From the NCBI GenBank assembly GCA_002633005.1, contig NMRA01000503.1:248001-312000 (forward strand): a stretch of DNA of 64,000 bases. The letters run 5' to 3'. This stretch comes from Phoronis australis (lineage: Eukaryota; Phoronida; Phoronidae). The stretch's first letter is position 1; each line of letters begins with the position of its first letter. A model generated the notes under the pieces. The model did not search any database. It had not been told where the DNA came from and worked only from the letters and a program-made list of their open reading frames with translations. The translations under genes and the position numbers were made by a program. Shown here in pieces: positions 55,601 to 64,000 of the stretch.

Positions 55601-58600
55601 TTTTATAACCGTAAGCGGTTTACATCAAGTCATTTTTTGATTGAAGGCGGGTTTATACCAAGTTTAAAATGAATTATTGAAACGTGAACTGGGATTATGC
55701 ATCAAGAATTCACTTAAACCCATTGAACAACAAGATGTGCAAAATAAGAGTTTTCACACATAATTTTGTAACGAATGTAAAGAATTCTAAACAAAAATAC
55801 ATAACTAAAAAAGGATGAGAAATCTTACTTGAATAGTGACGAAGCAATTTCTTCAGCATTGGATTGTTCGGCGCAACCATATGAACAGTTTCCCGTCCCT
55901 GATAGTCGTGCAATATGGGATCAGCCCCTCGGTCCAACAGACATTTAGCGGCGACAACATTCCCTCTATCGCAGACCTTCATTAGAGCTGTCTCGCCAAG
56001 ATCGTCACGCGCGTTCACGTCTGCACCACGGTATACCAGCGTTCCGATGCACGTGATGCTGGGACTCTCAACGTCACAGCAATGATGAAGCGCCGTCCGG
56101 AATTTAGCATCGGTGCCATAAATAAGGGCGCCCTCCTTCAGAAGACGTGACACGAGCATGGTTTTACGTTTTGCCGCCGCCAACATCAGCGGTGTTATTC
56201 CATTGGCATCGGGAAGGTCAATATTGCAACCGTTCTTGATAAGAACTTTAAGCATCACTTGATCACCGCCTAAAGCGCAAAAGTGCGCGATATTACGATT
56301 TTCGTTGTCAACGCTATTAACAAACTTTGCCCCACCACCTAAATTCAGTATGTAATCGACTACTAGCGCGTTTCCTTTCTCCGCAGCTACCATGGCAATG
56401 GTGCGACCGCGATCGTCAGCTTCCGGCTTCGCACCGTGTTCCACAAGATGGCGAATGCTGTCAAAATTTCCGGACTCCGTGGCATGGAACAGGGCGTTCT
56501 TTTGGTGTTTGCCCTGAGGGTGAACGTCCACCTTGACTACTGATAACAAATACATCACCATTATGGAATCTGACCGCTGGCAGGCCTTCATGAGCGACGT
56601 GAGTCCCTCAGAGTCCATATCGGCCACAGGTTTGTAGAAGTGTTTCAACGCAGCCACGCTTCTTACATCGCCATCCAGAACACTCTGTTGGAATATAGCT
56701 GTGCCGTAATTATAGTCCCATGATATCTCCGCCAACTCACTCGGTTTGCCACATGTTACAAACAATTTCAACAAGTCGAGCCTGTCCGACCGAATACTCT
56801 CTTGTACAACGTTCCTCCCGTTGGCATCGACGGTAATGGCAACACCTGCCTCCAATAACCGTTTGATGACGTCTGCCTTGCCGGACCGTTGAGCATAAAA
56901 CAACACATTCTCTCCGTCTCGGTCTCCAGCATGAATGTCGATATTCAATTGGCTGCTATATGAAACAAGATATTCGACAATATTGTAGTGACCGAGGAAT
57001 GCTGCTTGCATTAGAACAGTTTTTCCCATTAAATCCGTAACAGCGGTAACGCCATGCTTAATTAACAATTGCAGCGTCTCTATGTTGCCGTTCTCTACCG
57101 TGTAAAACAGTGCATTGTGCCCTTGGTTGTCTCGTGCATTAATATCTATCCCCAAAACCACGTCGTTCTTCACCAAGTAACCACACATGTTGACGTGACC
57201 TCCGTACGCTGCCTGCATTAGCACGGTACGCCCGCGCCCATCAGTTTGCACATCCGTCCCCAGATGGCGACAACGTTCGAACAGGTCCAAGTTGCCGCTG
57301 GAAGCTGCGTAAAACAACAAATTATTACCATCCTTGTCAACGTCTTTTGGATTAATCTGCAGGCGTTGCGCATTTTCCACGAGGTAGTTGACGAAATTGG
57401 TTTTATTCTGGCCCGCGGCTTCCATGAGGAGGGTTTCGCCGTTTAGCGCAGGTTCGATGCGTGCCCCGCGCTTTACAAGAAATTCCAGAATTTCTAGTTT
57501 GCCCGAGTGAATGGAGTGGAAAGCAGCATTCCAACCTTCACTGTCTTTATCCTGAACGTCAAGGCCAAGAGAATAGTAGTTGTCCAACAAGAAGCGAACG
57601 AGTTCCACGTGCCCACAGGCGGCAGCTTGCATTAGCACCGTGCGACCATCACCGGAAGTCGCTACTTTAGCACCATTTCTCAGTAACGTTTGACAAAGGG
57701 ACGAGTGGCCACCAGCAACAGCGTAGAAAACACAGTTCCACCCGTCCTTATCTTGGTGGTGGATGTCTAGTCTCAGTTGCTTTGCGTGCTTTATTAAATA
57801 AATGGCTATTTCTGACTTGCCTTTCCCAGCAGCTTGCATTAAAATAGACACGCTGTCACTGCTGTTTTCCGCACGAACGCCTTCATGTAGCAAATATTCC
57901 AGTATTTTCAACTGACCGCCAGTAATGCAATAGAACAAACAATTTCGACCCCTGTTGTCTTTTTCGTTGATGTTTATTCCATATACAGACGATTTCCGAA
58001 TCAAAAATTCCACAACTGAAAAATGACCCTTTAAACATGCAAGCATCATCAAAGTGCGACCGTCTTGCGATGACGTAACATGCACCCCACCACGAAAAAG
58101 ACAGTCAAAAACTTGATCAAAATTTTCCTTGCCGCTCTCACAACAATAAAATAAAACATTTCTCCCGTTTTTATCAGTTGCATTCAACTCAACATTAGAC
58201 GTACTATCCCCAATTATCAGGTACTTAATTATGTCAATATTGCAATTAAGAGAAGCTTCCATTAAAGCCGTCATTCCTTGAGAGTCGGTTGTCATTTCGA
58301 CATGACCCAGAAAAAACTTGAGCAGCTCCAGTTTCCCCCCAGCAATACAGTAAAACAAAACATTTCGCCCTCGCTTATCTCTCTTTTTGACGTCAGCTCC
58401 GTTATTAACCAAAAACTTGGCAATGTCCAGATTACCCACATAGGCAGTGATCATGAGACACGTTACTCCTTTACTATTAGCGGCGTCAATATCAGCACCA
58501 TTTTGCACTAAATACGAAACCAAAGTGAGCTGGCCATCGTAACAAGCCTCGAACAGCGGAGTATCACCCAGCGAGCTTGGTTCGTTCACAGAGACGCCTG

Positions 58601-58988
58601 CTTCAACCAACATTTTCGCCATATTCACCTTCCCAAGAATACAAGTTAATAACAACGGCGATACGTTACTGTAATCCGGAGGCGAGCTACAGGTGTCCCT
58701 CACCGAACACGCGTCGTTTATCCCCTCGCCATGTTTGAGAAGAGTGTCCACGATCTCCTCGTTGTCTCTAATGATCGCTAGAATCAACAATGTGGCATTG
58801 TATACGTCGATGTCAGTACGTAAAAGCGATGAGCGTTTAACACGTTCAGGGCTTCCGCAACGGAAACTCCGTACAAGTTCAAGATCATGACCCGTCCAAA
58901 GTTCGCCGCTTCCGTCACATGAGTCTAAACACTGCCGCACGGAGGTCGCATTGTTCCCTTTTATAGCTTGAATGAGTTGAAAGGTCAT
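52308..58988 (-). CDS. Ankyrin-repeat protein with C-terminal CARD domain, 2 coding exons, 1153 aa
   Basis: The minus-strand coding exons are 58988-55829 and 52609-52308; the donor TTCAA|GTAAGA and acceptor TTTTCCAG|TC join phase 1 to phase 1 and give 3462 nt. Residues about 1-1050 are a long ankyrin solenoid; residues about 1059-1138 are a CARD (see the exon entry). Ankyrin repeats bind partner proteins; CARDs assemble signalling complexes with other CARD proteins such as caspases or adaptors. From about residue 200 the repeats alternate between two types, one with the pattern D-x-x-G-x-N-x-L-F-Y and one with G-x-T-x-L-M-Q-A-A-x-x-G-H, making a super-unit of about 70 residues with at least eight copies. 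There is no NACHT, death domain or membrane segment in the joined protein, so it is probably cytosolic. The ATG is 2 nt after an acceptor (TTTACCACAG), so a 5' exon must exist upstream. A role in innate immunity or cell death is inference from architecture only. Confidence 0.92.
52735..53340 (+). repeat. Dispersed foldback family copy, interrupted by a small TIR element
   Basis: Family words GAAAGAACCGACAGTTCG, GAACTCACTTGTCTTCTGAG and AAGGAACAAGATGAGACCAG lead to 53060; after the insert at 53066-53206 the copy resumes at GCAGTTTTATAGCGG. It lies in the intron of the Ank-CARD gene. Confidence 0.6.
53066..53206. mobile_element. About 141-bp nested element with CGTTCAGTA ends
   Basis: The left end CGTTCAGTAAACGCTAGGACC and the right end GGTCCTAGCGCTACTGAACG are inverted copies with one short mismatch region. 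CAG occurs on each side (GACCAG... and ...GGCAGTTTT), a possible short target duplication. It is inserted in the dispersed family copy at 52735-53340. Confidence 0.78.
53341..55409 (-). other. Remainder of the Ank-CARD intron
   Basis: Mostly unique AT-rich sequence. A tRNA-like hint at about 53833-53883 (GTGGTCAGTGGTTAAATA ... AATCAATCCCC) is too weak to call. The minus frames at 53934-54302 and 54898-55275 show no domain. Confidence 0.45.
55410..55665 (-). repeat. Dispersed foldback family copy near the ankyrin exon
   Basis: TCAATTGAGAAGTGATTTTTGGGC opens it and CAAGCCCAGAAATAACATTAC recurs inside as the inverse word, giving a foldback. GAAGAATTGACATCTCG and GCGGGTTTATACC are further family words. 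It sits about 160 bp from the donor of the large exon. Confidence 0.6.
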
Positions 58989-58990
58989 AC

Positions 58991-61900
58991 CTGTGGTAAA
59001 TAGGTCATATATAAATTTCCACGCGCTGACAGGAAATCAACGTCGACAAAAAGCGGGTAATAAACACTCAATGACGAATGCTACACCCTAATGCTCACCG
59101 TTTTTTTCCAAGTTGTCCAATGACGTAAGCTGTAGGCCAACTCACCATAACAAAAATTGTGAGTAGACTGTTAAAATTCTGACCAAACATTTTAGTCAGA
59201 TAACGAAGGAGGATATTATCTCACCTTATCATAAAGCCTAACGGTACTCGCTCATGTTACGAATGTGTAATTCTATAATTATTCTTTTGTAGAATTTTCT
59301 CCTGGACTTGACCAGCTACAATTATTGATTTAAAAGTTCTTGGCGTTTTTCTAGTATTAATGTAGATCAAACAGCCACAGTTTATATAGTACATTTTATA
59401 CCCGGCGATATCATCTAGCTAATTTGATCGCTAGAGGATTATTATGACTAATAACTGTACTGAATCACGCCGTCCCTTCCCTGCATCTCTACATTGGTGA
59501 TCGCAGCTAAGCATATTATTGATGACTTTCAACAGCAGGCCTATGTACAGTAAAGCGCGGACAGCAAGGTGACTGCCGTGTTTTCGAATAATTCTCTGTC
59601 GTCACTTGTCGGTAAATACAATACAGTGAACGCCACTGGGACAGGGCCACTCAGTGTTGTCAGGACTCCACGATTAAACATTAGTGGTTGTCCGACCATC
59701 ACGCAGCTAAGGACGTTGTACATACCTATAAATTTGGACTGCCAAAGCGTCATTGGGAATATATGTATGTCGCATTTGTTAATGAAATCATATAGACCGT
59801 TATTACTTGCATTTTAAAGTAATATATATGTCTCTCAATAGACTATAACAAGTTGAAACGGAATTTCAAGTGAATCGTGAACCAGTTTTGGTTTGAGAAT
59901 AAAATATAACGAAAGATGCAAACAAAAAAGTAATAAAACGCGAAAAAATCTTAATAATAACAAAATAAGATTTAAAGCAAAGAACTGTCAGTAAGACGTG
60001 TCTAGACCAATGATGATGTGTTCTCTCCTTGAATTGTGTTGCGTGCAATGAAAGCCCTGGCGCGCGCATCTTGGATGTAATGAGAGGAGTACTCAACCAC
60101 AGTTCTCGGAAGGAAACGTATTCGCTTTGCTCTTTAGATTAGGTATGTTTGACAGACAACGGCGAAATTGGCAATTTGTAACAGAATTATTAAGAAGCAA
60201 CAACAGATTTTAATAAGTCTGATTAAAGCTAACAACTCCAAGAAGTCAATCACATCCAACAATGCGTTGTTTTTCTGTCATAAAAAGTATAATATCCCTT
60301 AAGAACCAGACAATCCTTCAAAGTGCATGCCTACTCAATCACCTAGAAAATAGTTAGACACGTATCCTGCCGCTAATAGTATAACTAAACGATTGCGGTT
60401 CATAAGAGGTGATAAATAACAGCTTACCAACTAATCAGCGATGTGTTACAGCAGTTCACAAGCCGTTGTATGAGTGGAAGCGATTTTCATTAATAAACTC
60501 ACATGTTCGTCAGAAGCGTTTAAACAAAACGCTTGCTTAGTTCAACGTTCTTGCAACTAATTAGTGCTTCCAAATTAGCGCTATCGACGACATTATTGAA
60601 CATTTGTTGCCCGGAGATCTTGATATGCAGTAAACCGTTTAGCAATTGTTATACCTACCGAGACGCTAAATATTTCGTCACAGTATTGCGACACAACCGG
60701 CATGCGCATGATTAGTTCGACTCACAAGATATAAGCCGTCAACTCATGACCTAGTGGTGCCTAAACTTTATGACTCCAGCGTGAATATTGAATGAATAAA
60801 AATTACAAAGTAATGTTTGCTCAACGCGGTCTTATTAGTTGTAGACCATCTAGAATATGGGTACTTAGTATGATTTACTCGCTTGGCCTGTGACTTTTCT
60901 GTTTGCTGTCCTTAGCATCCGAAAAATTATTCAAACGATCATAGTACCTTACACAAATACCGTAGAAACCTATCGTGTTTGCTTACAGGAATCCCACATT
61001 CTGCGGACTGTATAACAGACATCAAAATCTGGGTTTTCTACACTAAATGGCTGACATCCAAGAGATTCGGGACCCCTGTGACTATTGCCATTAAATAACA
61101 TGAATATTTTTCACGGGATTTTCTTTTCTTGTGACTTATATTATCATAATGAATTCTTTAACAGGTCATTTTTAGCTACGTGCCGGAACAAGACGTTTTT
61201 AAGATAAGCAAACTAATTATAGTTTAGAGGGATGAGTAATTATTTTGATTAGCGTGTAACGTGTTAAGCCTGTGCCTAACCTACCTGATGGTTTCCGACG
61301 GCCACGATGGCTGTGTAGGACGGCTCTTATTGTTGATCAAGTAAAAGAAATAGTACCTCCCGAGATGGCGACGTTAGAACTCAGTAGACGACCGCAGCTT
61401 CGATACAACATTTTTACTTTATCAGGCAAGATAAAATGGGTTTTTGCTTTAAATGGAATCACCCGACAGCTGATAATGCTTGATTGATGCACGGGTTGAT
61501 GGAATATTACCTTGCGTCGCCGTCACTTCAGGGGACCACTCTTATTTCCCTGTCGTCTGCCAGGTCGTCTGCACGAAACTAGTTCACAAGACTATTACTC
61601 TTCACGAAGCATCTTCGTCGACTGTGATCATGCATCCGTAGTCATTTGATCGGAAATTGAAATCCAACTGTAACAATCTATTAAGCAAAAACAATGTTTT
61701 ATCAGCACACACAGCGGGTTTCTTATCATTTATTAAGTTAGAACGCATTGATTATGACGTGGTGTGTTTAGAACACGTGGGCGTCGTCATATAGTCAAGT
61801 ACTACTTTAACGTTTTTACTCAGGAGATTTCGCGCCATTTTCAGTGTCCAAAACCTCATTATACGGACACAGTCCAGGCTGAAACAAATTTTGGGAAGTA

Positions 61901-64000
61901 TGTTGGAAAGTATTAACTTCTTGAAGTCATTAGCTTTGACCAGAGCCCATAAAGCAGCAGAATCTCATGTTTTTGAGATTCTTTCACTCAAAGTTGACTA
62001 AAACGAGGAGGCGACCTCATCAACCGTTTCATTTTCAGAAATGTCGGTTTGGTTTGCATTCCTCTGCCGCCTTTTCGAAATAGTTTGACATTCATGCCAA
62101 CTTCTGATAGATTTTAAGCTTATTCCTTGAATTGTTTTTGAACATCTTACGAGGTTTCCAGTTTAAATTAAATAAGGTTATATAGGACCTTAGCCAATCT
62201 CCAAATTTGGCTAACATCGGAACATCGTCAGAAATTGCTGACCAGACAGATTCATTGAGCTGTTCTCTTTTACGATGCCAGGAATTGTTTTTAAATTGCT
62301 TCCGGAGGAGAGTAGGACTTTTACGATTTTCATGAAAAATTTCAAAAAGTTGTATCAAGAAAAAACAAAATGATAATTTAGAAAATTGGAGCACCGTTTT
62401 GAGATTACATCTTGAACATTCATATAAACTGAAATTTGATCATGTCATACATACGAACACAAAATAATACGCACAAGCATCGAATCAGACGCACGAACAA
62501 CATCGTTTGGTTGTTCGTGCAAATGGTTTGGATGCTCGAGCGTATGATTTGTGTTCGTATGTGTGGTTTTTGTGGTTCGTGCACATGATTTTTGTTCGTA
62601 TGCGCTCTTCGCTTCAAGAGACGGTTAAGTCGTACCGCGTAACTCATGTATAACTACGAGGGCTAGCAGGCGGCAGCATTTTCTAGAAAATTAAACAATG
62701 CAACACCTCCAAATAGATCGTACTCGAAGTTATTTCCTTGTGGAATTCTGCGGATCAAGCAAGCGCCGCAAACCAGGGGCACGTAAAACTATTGAGCACC
62801 ATCATAATATACCGGATCCGTCTGTGACTCATGCCGCACATCGGAACTTAAGGATGCTGGCACGGAATAAAACCACACTGATGCAGAGTGCTAAAACGAC
62901 TAATGGGGTTACTCTGACAGATAATGGAAATGATGTGAAGAGCGCCCTTGGCCTGCAAATAGGGAACGCACGCAAATGCACATCAATTCTAAATCTCCGA
63001 CATCGATATGTTTAGATTCTATACTTTTCATTAGCTATTGTGGCCGTGAGGGGTTTTATTACTGACTTGATGAGAGAGGAATTTGCCACAGAAATAAATG
63101 GCCAATTAAGACGGATAATGGTACTGATTTACATACATCTTTGATGTAGTTTGCAACATTTTGTCTTCTTCGCGGTAATGACGATGTTTTCCGAGAAGTA
63201 TGGTTTTGGAAGTCTTATAAACAAAGCAAGTATAAGGTGTCCCAAAAATGTACTTTCAATTATTACGAGGAAATGACAGAGTTAGGAACTTATAGTGATT
63301 TTCGTGTGTAATAAATAATCAAGGTTCTTTAAGTTTTTGAAGGCACGATTGGTTCTAATTGCAAACCATTTTTCATACTCTGCACGACTGACTCTTACAG
63401 CCTTCGAATGCTCTACATAATGAACTGCTCTCCTTCACCTATTGCATTCTTTGTTCAAAGTAGGACACAATTTCCACAGCAGAAATGATCAAAATTGATC
63501 ATTTTTTTATTCTGTGCAAGTAGTGACTGTCGAGCAAACTACAGGAGAAAAGCCTTTCTCCTAATATAGCCATGTTCTGGTACTGAGATCCTAGAATTCA
63601 ATATTTTTGCACACTGGGAGACCCAGGACTTGGATAGTCCAAAATTTACCATGCACGCACTTAGACCAAACGTTATTTTGACAGGTGCAACTTTCAAAAC
63701 ACTATAACCAATTAACACACATTAGCCGGAAAGTTATTGAGGATTGAAGATTTTACTTTCATCTTTAAACTTAGTTCGGTTGTCTGACAATTTTAGTTCT
63801 CTTGTCGTAATCGTTGACAGAACTATTTGAAAGAATCCAAAATGTTCGTCAGCATTTCCCAATTATCACTAAAACTTCGTTTTCTTATTTGCTTATCAAG
63901 ACAGTACACTTGGGCTATTAAGTTTTCACATGTTTAATTACGGTCCTTTATTTTCGTAAGTATATTTTCACTATTCCTTCGACATTTATCGTTATTCAAC
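58991..64000. other. Region upstream of the Ank-CARD gene, no further gene supported
   Basis: The 5' UTR exon of the Ank-CARD gene should lie here, but I cannot place it. A 105-codon plus frame at 62698-63015 has no domain. A diverged copy related to the GGTCACGTGACC family is possible at 62160-62400, and an AGCTTTGACCAGAGC word at 61930-61945 also occurs near 29635. The last kilobase is AT-rich with nothing recognisable. Confidence 0.5.
62440..62620. repeat. Nested hairpin (foldback) repeat
   Basis: GCACGAACAAC at 62491-62501 pairs with GTTGTTCGTGC at 62510-62520 around an 8-base loop. An outer pair, ATACGAACACAAA near 62452 and TTTGTGTTCGTAT near 62550, is also exact. Further TTCGTGC and TTCGTATGCG words follow to about 62605. 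The sequence can fold into a long imperfect hairpin. Confidence 0.88.

Noticed and set aside
55710-55828. Hydrophobic C-terminal tail of the ankyrin ORF (possible membrane anchor)
   Set aside because: It follows a consensus donor at 55829 and the CARD exon joins in phase, so the tail is most likely intron. A retained-intron form cannot be excluded.
62698-63015. 105-codon plus-strand frame
   Set aside because: No recognised domain, no promoter or splice signals, and normal chance length for this base composition.

Overview
The window is nuclear DNA from an animal, most likely a non-vertebrate bilaterian with an intron-rich, repeat-rich, AT-leaning genome. I cannot name the species. The evidence is five spliced genes with GT-AG introns and matching phases, all belonging to animal families, set among minisatellites, foldback elements and small DNA transposons. 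One 94-base gap (10405-10498) and single N bases at 38142 and 51517 show that it is a draft assembly. Presence of ERK5 argues against fly or nematode and fits a lophotrochozoan or an invertebrate deuterostome; this is inference.

Layout. (1) 1329-6167, plus: a SelO-family protein AMPylator (pseudokinase fold), 3 exons, 600 aa. It ends in Cys-Ser-Ser instead of the selenocysteine form and starts with a signal-peptide-like segment. (2) 12265-27919, plus: MAPK7/ERK5, 8 coding exons, 920 aa, with kinase domain, basic NLS region and the conserved C-terminal tail. Its activation motif reads TQY, not TEY. An 8-kb intron carries tandem repeats and a TIR transposon with another element nested inside. 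(3) 31850-34033, minus: vitamin K epoxide reductase (VKORC1/VKORC1L1 type), 3 exons, 152 aa, with the same intron phases and the same 110-bp middle exon as human VKORC1. A possible divergent first exon (LIM-like start) lies about 160 bp away at 34190-34208. (4) 40489-45257, minus: a microsomal CYP2-type cytochrome P450, 5 exons, 495 aa. (5) 52308-58988, minus: a 1153-aa protein made almost entirely of ankyrin repeats and ending in a separately encoded CARD domain. I reconstructed this fusion by joining a 3.16-kb exon to a 302-bp exon 3.2 kb downstream.

Between the genes there is mostly repeat DNA: a 1.19-kb tandem duplication with an N at the joint (36957-39344), at least four copies of a MITE with CATGCGCGCACCCAG ends, a dispersed foldback family present at eight or more sites, a family with a central GGTCACGTGACC-like motif, a tRNA-Gly-like SINE head and several nested insertions.

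The genes do not form a pathway; they are neighbours by position. The points most worth following are the Ank-CARD protein (architecture of an innate-immune or death-signalling adaptor, with a two-repeat super-period), the TQY ERK5, and the SelO protein that keeps the C-terminal Cys but has Pro where the partner Cys is expected.
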